Shown here piece by piece: positions 45,861-58,018 of a stretch of DNA of 64,000 nt. A model generated the notes under the pieces. The model did no database searches, was not told the DNA's origin, and worked only from the letters and a program-made list of their open reading frames with translations. Both the position numbers and the translations under genes were made by a program. The stretch lies in the NCBI RefSeq assembly GCF_013466785.1, contig NZ_CP059163.1:1860001-1924000 (forward strand), read 5' to 3'. Position 1 is the first letter of the stretch; every line of letters begins with the position of its first letter. Source of the DNA: Nocardioides marinisabuli (lineage in GTDB: Bacteria; Actinomycetota; Actinomycetes; Propionibacteriales; Nocardioidaceae).

Positions 45861-46729
45861 TGCGCATCCCGCTGCCGCCCGTGCCGCTGCCCGACACGGT
45901 GGTCGCGCTGGCGCGCGAGTACGCCGACGGCACCCGCGAGCCCGCGGAGCCGCGCAACGCGGCCACGGTGATCGTGCTGCGTCCCGGCGACTCCGGCCCC
46001 GAGGCCTACTACCTGCGTCGCCAGGTCTCCATGGACTTCGCGGCCGGCATGGCGGTCTTCCCCGGCGGCGGCGTCGACCCGCGTGACTTCGACGCCCAGG
46101 TCGGCTGGGCCGGTCCCGAGCCGGCGGCCTGGGCCGCGCGGCTGGGCTGCGACGAGGAGACCGCGCGGGCGCTGGTCTGCGCGGCGGTGCGCGAGACGTT
46201 CGAGGAGTGCGGGGTGCTGCTGGCCGGCGCCTCCGACGGGGAGGTGGTCGCCGACACCACCGCCGACGACTGGGAGGCCGACCGGGTCGCCCTGGAGTCG
46301 CGCGAGCTGGCGATGACCGACTTCCTCAACCGCCGCGGCCTGGTGCTGCGCACCGACCTGCTCGGCGTGTGGGACGCCTGGCTGACCCCGGTCTTCGAGC
46401 CCAAGCGCTACCGCACCTGGTTCTTCGTGGCCGAGCTGCCGGCCGGGCAGGTCACCCGCGACGTCTCCACCGAGTCGTCGTCGGTGCACTGGCTGCCGGC
46501 CCGCGAGGCCGCCGACCAGGCCGACGCCGGCGAGCTGGCGATGATGCCGCCGACGTACCTGACCTCGATGGAGGTCGGCACCTACCCCGACACCGGCGCG
46601 GTGCTGGCCACGGCCCGCGAGCGCTCGGTGCAGATGTTCACCCCCACGGTGGAGCCGCTGGGGGACGGCTGGACCCTGTCGATGCCCGACCGGCTGCGCC
46701 CGCTGGTGAGCGAGCGGAGGCAGGCGTGA
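45860..46729 (+). CDS. NUDIX hydrolase
   Basis: The ATG overlaps the RidA stop (TGATG). The 289-residue product has a NUDIX core: FAAGMAVFPGGGVD followed by AVRETFEECGVLL, the REx2EE-type metal helix. Upstream is a strand AATVIVLRPG and downstream an extended WFFVAELPAGQ with a C-terminal helical segment. NUDIX enzymes cleave nucleoside diphosphates linked to other moieties; the long form resembles the CoA/peroxisomal NUDT7-19 type. It is coupled to the MBL-fold gene. Confidence 0.88.
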   Translation: MRIPLPPVPLPDTVVALAREYADGTREPAEPRNAATVIVLRPGDSGPEAYYLRRQVSMDFAAGMAVFPGGGVDPRDFDAQVGWAGPEPAAWAARLGCDEETARALVCAAVRETFEECGVLLAGASDGEVVADTTADDWEADRVALESRELAMTDFLNRRGLVLRTDLLGVWDAWLTPVFEPKRYRTWFFVAELPAGQVTRDVSTESSSVHWLPAREAADQADAGELAMMPPTYLTSMEVGTYPDTGAVLATARERSVQMFTPTVEPLGDGWTLSMPDRLRPLVSERRQA

Positions 46730-47568
46730 GCGGCGTGGGCGGCCCCGTGGTGGGGCCGTCCGGCTGGGCCGGCGGTGCGTTCGGCGAGCGGGCCCGCTGC
46801 GTACTGGCGCCCAACGCCGACCACATGACCCTCGACGGCACCAACACCTGGGTGCTGCGCGAGCCGGGCGCCCGGCGCTCGGTCGTGGTCGACCCGGGGC
46901 CCTCGATCCTCTCCCACCTCGACGCGGTCGCCGAGACCGCCGGGCAGGTCGGTGTGGTGCTGCTGACCCACCACCACCACGACCACGCCGAGGCCGCCAA
47001 GGAGTTCGCCGAGCGGATGGGCTGCGGGGTGCGCGCGCTCGACCCGCGCCACCGGCTCGGCTCGGAGGGCCTGGCCGACGGTGACGTCGTCGAGGTCGAC
47101 GGTCTCGAGGTGCGCGTCGTGGGCACCCCCGGCCACACCGCCGACTCGCTGTCGTTCGTGCTGCCCGCCGAGCGCGCCGTGCTCACCGGTGACACCGTGC
47201 TGGGCCGGGGCACCACCGTCGTGGCGCACCCCGACGGCGAGCTCGGCGCCTACCTCGGCTCCCTGGGGCGCCTGCACGCCCTCGCCGAGGCCCAGGAGAT
47301 CGCGACCATCTGGCCCGGGCACGGGCCGGTCATCGACGACGCGCTCGGGGCCATCGGCTACTACCAGGACCACCGCCGCGAGCGCCTCGAGCAGGTGCGC
47401 GCCGCCGTCGAGACCCTGCGCGCGACCCCGCACCCCGAGGGCCTCGCCGTCGACGAGCTGCCCCGCCGGGTCGTCGAGATCGTCTACGCCGACGTCGACC
47501 CGGTGCTGTGGGGCGCCGCGGAGATGTCGGTGCGCGCCCAGCTGGCCTACGTCGCCGAGGGCCGCTGA
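46726..47568 (+). CDS. metallo-beta-lactamase fold hydrolase (LACTB2/Rv3677c-like)
   Basis: The 280-residue product contains the zinc motif THHHHDHAEA, then GTPGHTADSLSFVL, TGDTVLGRGTT and WPGHGPVI, all in MBL order, and a helical C-terminal domain (PRRVVEIVYADVDPVLWGAA). The LACTB2-type subgroup includes RNases. GTGA couples it to the NUDIX gene, with a GGAGG site. Its last 22 nt overlap the convergent propeller gene's end. Synteny matches Rv3677c. Confidence 0.9.
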   Translation: MSGVGGPVVGPSGWAGGAFGERARCVLAPNADHMTLDGTNTWVLREPGARRSVVVDPGPSILSHLDAVAETAGQVGVVLLTHHHHDHAEAAKEFAERMGCGVRALDPRHRLGSEGLADGDVVEVDGLEVRVVGTPGHTADSLSFVLPAERAVLTGDTVLGRGTTVVAHPDGELGAYLGSLGRLHALAEAQEIATIWPGHGPVIDDALGAIGYYQDHRRERLEQVRAAVETLRATPHPEGLAVDELPRRVVEIVYADVDPVLWGAAEMSVRAQLAYVAEGR

Positions 47569-48950
47569 GCGCTGCGCCGGCGGCGTACGACGGCCCAGGC
47601 GAGCGCGAGCACCAGGACCAGGGTCAGGCCGCCCAGGAGGGCCGTGACCACCCAGCGCTCCTCCGACCAGGGCCAGTCCGGAGCGGGCCGGGTCACGGTG
47701 GGGCGCTGTGCGGTGACCAGGTCGGTCGCCACGCTCAGCGAGCCGATGCCCGCTCGGGTGTCCGTGCCGCCGTCGACCGTGCCGACGTCGCGCAGCGGTT
47801 GGTCGCCGTCGACCGGGACCAGGGTGAGGCGTCCCGCGCCGCCGTCGGCGGGGGTGCGCTGCACCAGGACGGATTCGCCCACCCAGCCGAGCGGGCGTAT
47901 CGACCAGGTCTGGTCGTCGGGGGCGGCGCCCGACCTCGTGGCCACCTCGTCGCGCTGCAGCTCGAGTACCACCAGGTCCTGGCGCGCCGAGGTGCCGAGG
48001 GCCAGGCGGTCGCCGGCGGTGGAGAGCGCACCCGTCGACGTGACCTCGGCGACCGCAGTGCTCCGCTCGACGACCCCCGCCCCGTCCGCCGGGTGGATCC
48101 ACAGCTGAGGTCCGTTCAGCACGGTCGCGGTGCCGGCGTCGTCGACCACGGTGGCCTCACCCGGGGGCCGCAGGCGCTGCCGTGCGCCGTCCGGGGCGAC
48201 CACACCCGCGACCGCGGTGTTCGCGGTGAGCGCCGAGGTGGTCCAGTAGGAGGTCTGGCGCCCCGCCCACGCCAGCCACTCGCCGTTCGGTGACCACGAG
48301 ACCTGGGTGACGGCCACGCCCGTGCCACCTCGCAGGTACAGCTCCCGCGTCACCTCCCCGGCCACCAGGTCGACCACACGGATGCCCGACGGCACGCTGG
48401 TGCCGTCGTCGGTCGTGGGCCGGGCGAAGCCGAAGGCCAGGCGGGTGCCGTCCGGGGAGAGCGCCAGGGGAGCCCGGTCGCCGGGGAACCAGCCGGCGAC
48501 CAGGCTGTCGCTGGGCAGGAAGTCGGGCAGGTCGAGCAGGTGGTAGCGGCCGTCGACGGCGTCGACCACCACGGGCAGCCCGGACGGGGTGACCCACGCG
48601 GCGGCCGCGCGCCCGACGGCCAGGTCGTCACTCACCTCCTCGCGCAGCCAGGAGCCGTCGTTGTCGCGGTCCGACATCCGCTCGGGCACCGCGTGCAGGT
48701 GGTCGGGCAGGCCCGGCCCCGACGCCCCGCTGCCGGCGGGCTGCGGGGCGGAGCGGTCCGTCGCGCGGTCGAGCAGCCCGGGCGTCGCGGCGACCAGGGC
48801 GACGACCCCGACGACGGCGGCGGCCCGCAGCGCCAGGGAGCGGCGGTGCCGGCGCCGGCCGCGCTGCCAGGTGTCGCGGGGCACGTCGGCGGGCGGCACG
48901 GTCTCGGCGGCCTGCTCGAGCAGGTCCTTCAGGGGCGGGTGCGGGCTCAT
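47547..48950 (-). CDS. membrane-anchored beta-propeller protein, sigma-factor partner
   Basis: The 467-residue product has an N-terminal cytosolic segment (SPHPPLKDLLEQAAETVPPA) and a helix LALRAAAVVGVVALVAATPG. A WD/TolB-like propeller follows with LALSPDGTRLAFGFA, VSWSPNGEWLAWAG and related blades. A C-terminal transmembrane helix (VVTALLGGLTLVLVLALAWAVV) ends it. The start overlaps the sigma factor stop by ATGA, so it is coupled to it. In this group such membrane proteins probably act as anti-sigma or sensor partners; this is inference. The 3' end overlaps the MBL gene by 22 nt. Confidence 0.78.
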   Translation of the reverse strand: MSPHPPLKDLLEQAAETVPPADVPRDTWQRGRRRHRRSLALRAAAVVGVVALVAATPGLLDRATDRSAPQPAGSGASGPGLPDHLHAVPERMSDRDNDGSWLREEVSDDLAVGRAAAAWVTPSGLPVVVDAVDGRYHLLDLPDFLPSDSLVAGWFPGDRAPLALSPDGTRLAFGFARPTTDDGTSVPSGIRVVDLVAGEVTRELYLRGGTGVAVTQVSWSPNGEWLAWAGRQTSYWTTSALTANTAVAGVVAPDGARQRLRPPGEATVVDDAGTATVLNGPQLWIHPADGAGVVERSTAVAEVTSTGALSTAGDRLALGTSARQDLVVLELQRDEVATRSGAAPDDQTWSIRPLGWVGESVLVQRTPADGGAGRLTLVPVDGDQPLRDVGTVDGGTDTRAGIGSLSVATDLVTAQRPTVTRPAPDWPWSEERWVVTALLGGLTLVLVLALAWAVVRRRRSAQRPSAT

Positions 48951-49471
48951 GCGGGGTCCTCCACGAGGTCGGCCAGGTCGGGGGCGAGGACCCGCAGGCG
49001 GGCGAGCGCGCGGTGGACCGTCGACTTCACCGTGCCCCGGCTGACCCCGAGGACGTCGGCCACCTGGGGCTCGGTGAGGTCTTCGAAGAAGCGCAGCACC
49101 AGCACCGTGCGCTGCCGGGTGGTGAGCCGGCGCAGCGCCTCGACCAGGCTGAGCCGCAGGTCCGGGTCGCCGGCGTCGGTCGCGGCAGCGGCGTCGTACG
49201 CGCCCAGGGTCTGCTCGCGCACGTCGCGGCGACGCCGCCACACCGAGACCTGCTGGGTGTAGAGCGTGCGGCGCACGTAGGCCTCGGGCGAGGTCTCGAT
49301 GCGGTGCCAGTGCTCGGCCGCCTTGAGCAGCGCGCTCTGCACCAGGTCCTCGGCGAGGTGGACGTCGCCGGTGAGCAGGTACGCCGTGCGTGTCAGCGCG
49401 GGCGTGCGGGCCAGCACGAACGCCTCGAAGGCGGCGTGCTGCTCCTCGCGCCTGGCCTGGCGTGACCCCAT
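48947..49471 (-). CDS. ECF sigma factor, SigE family
   Basis: The 174-residue sigma factor has region 2 (FVLARTPALTRTAYLLTGD and HLAEDLVQSALLKAAEHW) and region 4 (LTEPQVADVLGVSRGTVKST, an HTH). It starts with an ATG preceded by GAGGAG. It is the short SigE-like actinobacterial ECF form without extra domains. The next gene, coupled by ATGA, encodes a membrane propeller, likely its regulatory partner. The promoters it reads cannot be told from this window. Confidence 0.9.
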   Translation of the reverse strand: MGSRQARREEQHAAFEAFVLARTPALTRTAYLLTGDVHLAEDLVQSALLKAAEHWHRIETSPEAYVRRTLYTQQVSVWRRRRDVREQTLGAYDAAAATDAGDPDLRLSLVEALRRLTTRQRTVLVLRFFEDLTEPQVADVLGVSRGTVKSTVHRALARLRVLAPDLADLVEDPA

Positions 49472-49557
49472 GGTGTGCTCCTCGTCCTCACCTGCTCAGA
49501 CGCGGTGGGGACGGGAAAAGGGGGCACCCCGCAGGAAGTTTTTTTCTCGGGCGGGCC

Positions 49558-50235
49558 TCAGCGGGCGCGGCGTGACATCCGCTCGAGGTCCATGATGACC
49601 ACCGAGCGGGGCTCCAGGCGCAGCCAGCCGCGCGAGGCGAAGTCGGCGAGCGCCTTGTTGACCGTCTCGCGGGAGGCGCCGACCAGTTGGGCGAGCTCCT
49701 CCTGGGTGAGGTCGTGGTGCACGTGCACGCCGTCGTCGGCGGTGCGCCCGAAGCGGTCGGCGAGGTCGAGCAGCGCCTTGGCCACGCGGCCGGGGACGTC
49801 GGAGAAGACCAGGTCGGCCACGACGTCGTTGGCCTTGCGCAGGCGGCCGGCGAGCTGGGTGAGCAGGCCGCGGGCGACGACCGGGCGGCCCTCGAGCCAG
49901 CGCAGCAGGTCCTCGTGGGACAGCGAGGCGAACGACGCGTCGGTCACCGCGGTCACGGTCGCCGAGCGAGGGCCGGGGTCGAAGAGCGAGAGCTCGCCGA
50001 ACATCTGGCCCGGGCCGAGGATCGCGAGCAGGTTCTCGCGGCCGTCGGAGGAGGTACGGCCGAGCTTCACCTTGCCCTCGAGCACGATGTAGAGCTTGTC
50101 GCCGGAGTCGCCCTCGCGGAACAGCACGTCACCACGGCGCAGCCGGCTCTCGGTCATGGACGTGCGCAGCGCGGACGCAGCCTCGTCGTCCAGGGCGCTG
50201 AAGAGTGGGGCCTGACGCAGTACGTCGTTGTCCAC
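49558..50235 (-). CDS. crp: Crp/Fnr family transcriptional regulator (Crp/GlxR-like)
   Basis: The 225-residue protein has an N-terminal cyclic-nucleotide-binding domain (REGDSGDKLYIVLEGKVKLG and FGELSLFDPGPRSATV). A long dimer helix and a winged HTH (LTQEELAQLVGASRETVNKA) follow. The pattern and the position next to nth match mycobacterial Rv3676 and GlxR, cAMP-responsive global regulators. GTG start with a perfect AGGAGG site 4 nt upstream. The nth gene is divergent. Confidence 0.95.
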   Translation of the reverse strand: MDNDVLRQAPLFSALDDEAASALRTSMTESRLRRGDVLFREGDSGDKLYIVLEGKVKLGRTSSDGRENLLAILGPGQMFGELSLFDPGPRSATVTAVTDASFASLSHEDLLRWLEGRPVVARGLLTQLAGRLRKANDVVADLVFSDVPGRVAKALLDLADRFGRTADDGVHVHHDLTQEELAQLVGASRETVNKALADFASRGWLRLEPRSVVIMDLERMSRRAR

Positions 50236-50421
50236 CGGACCTCCTGTAGGCGTGCGGGTGCTCGAGACTCGACCGCGCAGGGGCGCACGGATGTGGGCAA
50301 TGCTATCCAGTGGACTTGCTCACACGCATCATCGCCCCTCTTAGGCGCGGCGGCCCCGGCCCCGGCGCTGCCCCGGCGCCGGACCGGCGCCGGTCCTGCC
50401 GGAGGCGTCGGTGCCGTCTCG

Positions 50422-50427
50422 TAGGCT
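50422..50427 (+). promoter_or_regulatory. -10 box of nth
   Basis: TAGGCT lies 6 nt before the GTG start of nth, a leaderless arrangement. Confidence 0.5.
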
Positions 50428-50433
50428 GGCGGG

Positions 50434-51138
50434 GTGCCCGCCGCCGAGACCCCCACCGCCCTCGTGCGACGCGCCCGCAAGACCCACCGGGTGCTGGCCG
50501 AGACCTACCCCGACGCGGCCTGCGAGCTCGACTTCGACGACCCGTTCCAGCTGCTGGTCGTCACCGTGCTCTCCGCGCAGACCACCGACCGGCGGGTCAA
50601 CGCGGTGCGTCCGACCCTCTTCGCGGCCTTCCCCGACGCCCGGGCCATGGCGGCGGCCGACCGGGCCGTGCTCGAGGAGATCGTCGGTCCGCTCGGCTTC
50701 TTCCGCGCCAAGACCGAGTCGCTGCTCAAGCTGTCGGCCCACCTGGTCGAGCACCACGACGGCGCCGTGCCGCCGCGGCTGGTCGACCTGGTCAAGCTGC
50801 CCGGGGTGGGGCGCAAGACCGCCAACGTGGTGCTCGGCAACGCCTTCGACGTCCCCGGCATCACCGTCGACACCCACTTCGGCCGGCTCGCCCGCCGCCT
50901 GGGCTGGACCGACGAGACCGACCCGGTCAAGGTCGAGCACGCGGTGGGGGCGCTGTTCCCCAAGAAGGACTGGACGATGCTGAGCCACCGGCTGATCTGG
51001 CACGGCCGTCGGCGCTGCCACGCCCAGCGCCCGGCCTGCGGTGCGTGTCCCGTGGCGCGGTGGTGCCCGGCGTACGGCGAGGGCCCGACCGACCCCGAGA
51101 CCGCCGAGAAGCTCGTCAAGACCGAGGCGCGCCGGTGA
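50434..51138 (+). CDS. nth: endonuclease III
   Basis: This 234-residue DNA glycosylase/AP lyase has a helix-hairpin-helix (VKLPGVGRKTANVVLG) with the catalytic Lys in GVGRKT, the Asp of TVDTHFGR, and a C-terminal 4Fe-4S cluster of spacing C-x6-C-x2-C-x5-C. It removes oxidised pyrimidines. Its GTG start follows a TAGGCT box by 6 nt. It is coupled by GTGA to the following lipoprotein gene, the same order as Rv3674c-Rv3673c. Confidence 0.95.
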   Translation: MPAAETPTALVRRARKTHRVLAETYPDAACELDFDDPFQLLVVTVLSAQTTDRRVNAVRPTLFAAFPDARAMAAADRAVLEEIVGPLGFFRAKTESLLKLSAHLVEHHDGAVPPRLVDLVKLPGVGRKTANVVLGNAFDVPGITVDTHFGRLARRLGWTDETDPVKVEHAVGALFPKKDWTMLSHRLIWHGRRRCHAQRPACGACPVARWCPAYGEGPTDPETAEKLVKTEARR

Positions 51139-51754
51139 CCCGACGTCGCCTCGTGCCGGCCCTGGCGGCGGCCGCGCTGCTGCTCAGCGCGTGCGCGGGC
51201 GAGGACGGCTCGTTCGTCGCCGCGCCCGGCCCGGCGCAGATCGACGTCGACACCGCCGCCCTGCGCGAGGCGAAGGCCGACGCCGGGATCGAGGAGTGCC
51301 GGCCCGGGGACGCCTCGGCCGGCCCCGTCGAGGGCGGTCTGCCCGCGCTGGAGCTGCCGTGCTTCGGGGGCGGCCCGGCCGTCGACCTGTCGACGCTGCG
51401 CGGGCCGCTGGTGCTCAACGCCTGGTTCGCCACCTGCGCCCCCTGCAAGCGCGAGCTGCCGGTGCTCCAGGACTTCTACAGCCAGCACGGCGACCGGGTC
51501 GACGTCCTCGGTGTCGACTTCGCCGACCCGATCACGGAGGGGGCCATGGAGCTGCTCGTCGACAGCGGGGTGACCTACCCGCAGGTCGCCGACACCCAGG
51601 GGGAGCTGCAGGTCGACCCGGTGGTGCGCGCGGTCGCCTTCCCCACCACGGTGCTGGTGGGTGCCGACGGTGTCGTCGAGGCCGTCCTGCCGGTCGAGAT
51701 CCGCAGCGTCGAGCAGCTCGAGGACCTGGTCGCCGAGCACCTGGGGGTCGAGCT

Positions 51755-51758
<4 letters not shown>
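51135..51758 (+). CDS. thioredoxin-like (TlpA-type) lipoprotein
   Basis: The 207-residue product starts with a lipoprotein signal (AALLLSACAG, lipobox Cys about residue 19). A thioredoxin-fold domain follows with WFATCAPCKRELPVL, a CxxC active site. TlpA-type proteins reduce disulphides or act in cytochrome maturation outside the membrane. Additional cysteines occur at ECRPG and LPCFGG. The gene matches the place of Rv3673c, coupled to nth and to the NUDIX gene after it. Confidence 0.9.
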
Positions 51759-52537
<779 letters not shown>

Positions 52538-52541
52538 CGTC

Positions 52542-53711
52542 ATGAACCTGCTCGACTGGCTGCTGGTCCTCCTCGTCGTCGCCTACGCCCTCTCCGGCTA
52601 CTGGCAGGGGTTCATCACCGGCGCGTTCGCGACCGCGGGCCTGCTGGCCGGCGGCCTCTTCGGCATCTGGCTCGCGCCGATCGCGCTGGGCGAGGCCAAC
52701 CCCTCGCTGCTGGTGACCCTGGGCGCGTTGTTCATCGTGATCCTGGCCGCCTCGCTGGGCCAGGCGACCCTGCAGTACGTCGGTGCCCGGCTGCGCTCGC
52801 GCATCACCTGGCAGCCCGTGCGTGCCCTCGACGCGGTGGGCGGCGCGGCGCTGAGCGCGGTCGCGGTGCTCCTGGTGGCCTGGGCGCTGGGCGTGGCCGT
52901 CTCGGGCTCGCGGATCGCGGGCGTCACCCCGATGGTGCGGGCCTCGACGGTGCTGGCCAAGGTCGACTCCGCGCTGCCGCAGTCGGCCGGCGGCCTGCTC
53001 CAGGCCTTCAACACCGTCGTCGGCACCAGCTTCTTCCCCCGCTACCTCGAACCCTTCGCCCCCGAGCGGATCGTCGAGGTCGGTCCCGGCTCCGAGCGGA
53101 TGCTCCAGCGCCCCGCGGTGCAGCAGGCCGCGCCCAGCGTGCTGAAGATCCGGGGCGCCAACTCGTGCGGCAGCGGGGTCGAGGGCAGCGGGTTCGTCTA
53201 CGCCCCCGACCGCCTGATGACCAACGCCCACGTGGTCGCCGGCGTCGACAACCCGCAGGTGCAGACCGAGGGCGGGCCCGTGGACGGGCAGGTCGTCTAC
53301 TACAACCCCGACGTCGACGTCGCGGTCATCTCCTTCGACTCCGGCACCCTGCCCGCGCTGGACTTCGCCGACGCCGCCCCGCGGGACGCCGTGGCGGTCC
53401 TGGGCTACCCGCTCGACGGGCCCTACGACGTGCGGGCCGCCCGCATCCGCGCCGAGCAGCGGCTGCGCTCGCCCAACATCTACGGCGACGGCACGGTGAT
53501 CCGCGAGGTGTTCTCGCTGCGCGGGCTGGTGCGCCCCGGCAACTCCGGTGGCCCGATCGTCTCCACGTCGGGCGACGTCGTGGGCGTGATCTTCGCGGCC
53601 TCGGTCACCGACGGCGACACCGGTTACGCCCTGACCAGCGACCAGGTCGAGCAGGCGGCCGAGCAGGGCCGGGCCGCCACCGGGGCGGTCTCGACCGGAG
53701 CCTGCGCTTAG
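52542..53711 (+). CDS. marP: membrane serine protease MarP
   Basis: The 389-residue product has four N-terminal transmembrane helices (about residues 3-125, CvpA-like). A linker and a chymotrypsin-like protease domain follow, with His230 (TNAHVV), Asp near 257-259 (NPDVDVAVI) and Ser335 (PGNSGGP). Two Cys (SCGSG and near the C-terminus, TGACA) could form a disulphide, as in mycobacterial MarP (Rv3671c), which protects against acid and processes peptidoglycan hydrolases. The start ATG is 5 nt after the NUDIX gene. Confidence 0.93.
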   Translation: MNLLDWLLVLLVVAYALSGYWQGFITGAFATAGLLAGGLFGIWLAPIALGEANPSLLVTLGALFIVILAASLGQATLQYVGARLRSRITWQPVRALDAVGGAALSAVAVLLVAWALGVAVSGSRIAGVTPMVRASTVLAKVDSALPQSAGGLLQAFNTVVGTSFFPRYLEPFAPERIVEVGPGSERMLQRPAVQQAAPSVLKIRGANSCGSGVEGSGFVYAPDRLMTNAHVVAGVDNPQVQTEGGPVDGQVVYYNPDVDVAVISFDSGTLPALDFADAAPRDAVAVLGYPLDGPYDVRAARIRAEQRLRSPNIYGDGTVIREVFSLRGLVRPGNSGGPIVSTSGDVVGVIFAASVTDGDTGYALTSDQVEQAAEQGRAATGAVSTGACA

Positions 53712-53757
53712 CGCGCAGCCGTGACCGAGGAACGAGGTCGCGGCGTGGGTGCGCAAA

Positions 53758-53811
53758 GGTCGAGCAAGCCGCGCGTCCGAGGAACGAGGACGCGCAGGGC
53801 GGGTCGAGACC
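53758..53811. repeat. dispersed hairpin repeat copy after marP
   Basis: AGGTCGAGCAAGCCGCGCG then TCCGAGGAACGAGGACGCG and GTCGAGACCC at the end. Outer arms GGTCGAGCA-like and TCGAGACC-like enclose a hairpin GCGTCC-x9-GGACGC. It is the same family as the repeats at 40.6-40.9 kb. A related CCGAGGAACGAGG hairpin occurs 30 bp earlier. Confidence 0.7.
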
Positions 53812-53820
53812 CAGGCGGGC

Positions 53821-54231
53821 TCAGGCGGAGTGCTTGCCCTTGAGGGCCGAGGGGATCTGCTTGCCCTGGCTGATCGCCTTCTCGGGCGGGCCGACCTGCT
53901 TGACCTTCTTCACGCCGACCAATACGAGCAGCCCGGCCAGGGCGACGTACGCGCCGAAGACGATCAGGAACGCCCAGTGCAGCGACAGGCCGGAGCCGTT
54001 CCAGTGGATGAAGTAGGCGATCGCCACAGAGAGCATGATGATCGCGAGCACGCCGATGAAGCCGGCGGCCGCGAACAGGCCGACGCCGATGCCGCCGGCC
54101 TTGACGCTCACCTTCAGCTCCGACTTGGCGAGCTCGATCTCCTTGGAGATCAGGGTCGAGATGTCGCGGCTGGCGTCGGTGACCAGACGCCCGATGGTGG
54201 GATCGGTGTCCTTGACCGGCTCGATGGCCAT
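53821..54231 (-). CDS. phage-holin-like actinobacterial membrane protein (DUF/PF07332 type)
   Basis: This 136-residue protein begins with an amphipathic helix (TIGRLVTDASRDISTLISKE) and has two transmembrane helices (GGIGVGLFAAAGFIGVLAI and LIVFGAYVALAGLLVLVG). A Lys-rich end follows. It belongs to the group annotated as phage holin superfamily 6 because of topology; in actinobacteria such proteins are chromosomal and not tied to prophage. It lies beside marP as in mycobacteria (Rv3669 area). Confidence 0.8.
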   Translation of the reverse strand: MAIEPVKDTDPTIGRLVTDASRDISTLISKEIELAKSELKVSVKAGGIGVGLFAAAGFIGVLAIIMLSVAIAYFIHWNGSGLSLHWAFLIVFGAYVALAGLLVLVGVKKVKQVGPPEKAISQGKQIPSALKGKHSA

Positions 54232-54316
54232 GCGGTTGCTCCCAGGTGGTGAGTCGGGTGTCGGGTTCTGACCCTACAAGCCCGGCACCCCTCCCGTGCC
54301 GCCAGTGGGGTGAGGC

Positions 54317-55690
54317 TCAGGCAGGCGGGGTCGCCGGGTCCTTGTCGCCGGTCTGGTAGACGTCGGGGATGTCGTCGCGGTCCTCGTCGACCTGCTCGGC
54401 GTCCCAGAGCTTCTTGTAGACCCGGTTGCGGGCGCGCAGCACGATCGTGGCCAGCAGCACGGCAAGCAGCGAGCCGATCAGGACGCCGACCTTCACGTGC
54501 TCCTCCCGCTCCGGGGAGCCGGCGAAGGCGAGCTCTCCGATGAGCAGCGAGACCGTGAAGCCGATACCGGCCAGCAGCGAGAGCCCGACGACGTCGATCC
54601 AGGCCAGGTCCTCGTCGAGGTCGGCCTTGGTGAACTTCGCCAGCAGCCAGGTGGAGCCGGTGATGCCGATCGTCTTGCCGAGCACGAGGCCGGTCACGAT
54701 GCCGATGGCCACCGGGTCCTGCAGCGACTCGACGAGGCCGCTGAAGCCGCCGACGGTGACGCCGGCGGCGAAGAACGCGAAGACCGGGACGGCGAAGCCC
54801 GCGGAGATCGGCCGCACCAGGTGCTCGAGGTGCTCGGCGAGGCCGGGCTTGTCGTCGTCGCGGTCCTTGCGCAGCACCGGCACGGTGAAGCCCAGCAGCA
54901 CGCCGGCGACGGTCGCGTGCACGCCGGACTCGTGCACGAGCACCCACGCGACGAGCGCGAGCGGGATGAGCAGCACGCCCCGGAAGATGCGCATCTGCAC
55001 CAGCACCGCGAAGACCAGGATCGGCAGCAGCCCCAGCGCCAGGAAGAGCAGGTCGAGCTCCTCGGTGTAGAAGAGCGCGATGATCGTGATGGCCAGCAGG
55101 TCGTCCACCACGGCCAGGGTCAGCAGGAAGGTGCGCAGGCCCGAGGGCAGGTGGGTGCTGATGACCGCCAGGATCGCGACCGCGAACGCGATGTCGGTGG
55201 CGGTGGGGATCGCCCAGCCGCTGGGCCCGCCGTCGGCGAGGGTGAAGTTCCAGGCCAGGTAGATCAGCGCGGGCGCGACCATGCCGCCGACGGCCGCAGC
55301 CATCGGCAGTGCGGCCCGCTTGGGGTCGCGCAGGTCGCCGGCGACGAACTCGCGCTTGAGCTCGAGGCCCACGACGAAGAAGAAGATGGCCAGCAGCCCG
55401 TCGGCCGCCCAGGTGCCGATGCTCAGGTCGAGGTGCAGGGTGAAGGCGCCCAGGTCGAGCGGCTCGCTGAGCGGCTTGAAGTCGCGGATCGCCTCGTAGG
55501 TGCTCGCCCACGGGGTGTTGGCCCAGACGATCGCGATGAGGGCACCCGCGATGAGCAGCAGGCCGCCGGTGGTCTCGGCCCGCAGCACCCCCGCGATGCG
55601 GGAGTCCTCCAGGAAGCTGCCGCGCGAGAAGAGGCGGGTCGAGCCCGACGAGCCGGACGTGTCGGGGGGAGTGGGGCTGCTGGAGTTCAC
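54317..55690 (-). CDS. nhaA: Na+/H+ antiporter NhaA
   Basis: The 457-residue antiporter has about 12 transmembrane helices and the NhaA motif [20 protein letters not shown] with the ion-binding paired Asp. Also present are [34 protein letters not shown] and [14 protein letters not shown]. NhaA extrudes Na+ in exchange for protons and is activated by alkaline pH. GTG start with GAGGAG upstream. Its 3' end is near the holin-like gene, both on the minus strand. Confidence 0.96.
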   Translation of the reverse strand: MNSSSPTPPDTSGSSGSTRLFSRGSFLEDSRIAGVLRAETTGGLLLIAGALIAIVWANTPWASTYEAIRDFKPLSEPLDLGAFTLHLDLSIGTWAADGLLAIFFFVVGLELKREFVAGDLRDPKRAALPMAAAVGGMVAPALIYLAWNFTLADGGPSGWAIPTATDIAFAVAILAVISTHLPSGLRTFLLTLAVVDDLLAITIIALFYTEELDLLFLALGLLPILVFAVLVQMRIFRGVLLIPLALVAWVLVHESGVHATVAGVLLGFTVPVLRKDRDDDKPGLAEHLEHLVRPISAGFAVPVFAFFAAGVTVGGFSGLVESLQDPVAIGIVTGLVLGKTIGITGSTWLLAKFTKADLDEDLAWIDVVGLSLLAGIGFTVSLLIGELAFAGSPEREEHVKVGVLIGSLLAVLLATIVLRARNRVYKKLWDAEQVDEDRDDIPDVYQTGDKDPATPPA

Positions 55691-55841
55691 GAGGTCTCCT
55701 CGGATCGGTCAGCGGTCATGGGCAGGGCCCGTCGACAGGGGTCGACGGACGAGCTGCCGACCAGACTTCCCGGCGCACCAGGCGCCCACTCTACCGGCGT
55801 ACGACCCCACCCCCCACCGCCGACCCGGCGCCAGTTCCGCG

Positions 55842-55936
55842 CCGAGCCGGCGCCACTTCCCGCCCGGCGAGGGAAGTAGCGCCGGCTCGCGGAGGAAGTA
55901 GCGCCGGCTCGCGGAGGAAGTAGCGCCGGCTCGGGG

Positions 55937-55938
<2 letters not shown>
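55842..55938. repeat. array with 22-nt period (locus C)
   Basis: GAGGAAGTAGCGCCGGCTCG recurs every 22 nt three times, ending within the acs stop region. It is preceded by inverted related units (CGAGCCGGCGCCACTTCC). The core GCCGGCTC-x7-GAAGTAGC resembles the GCCGGGTC units at 27.7 and 37.5 kb. Confidence 0.65.
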
Positions 55939-57916
<1,978 letters not shown>

Positions 57917-58018
57917 GTCTCTTCGTCTCCTTCGTCGGCGGGTGCGTGGTGGGGCCGTCGTCACACTAGGACGCCCGGGCCGGTGGGGGGAACGGCCCCA
58001 CCGGCCACGGGTGCGTGC

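Noticed and set aside
53821..54231. Prophage remnant because of the holin-like protein
   Set aside because: No endolysin, integrase or structural phage gene lies near; this family is chromosomal in actinobacteria.
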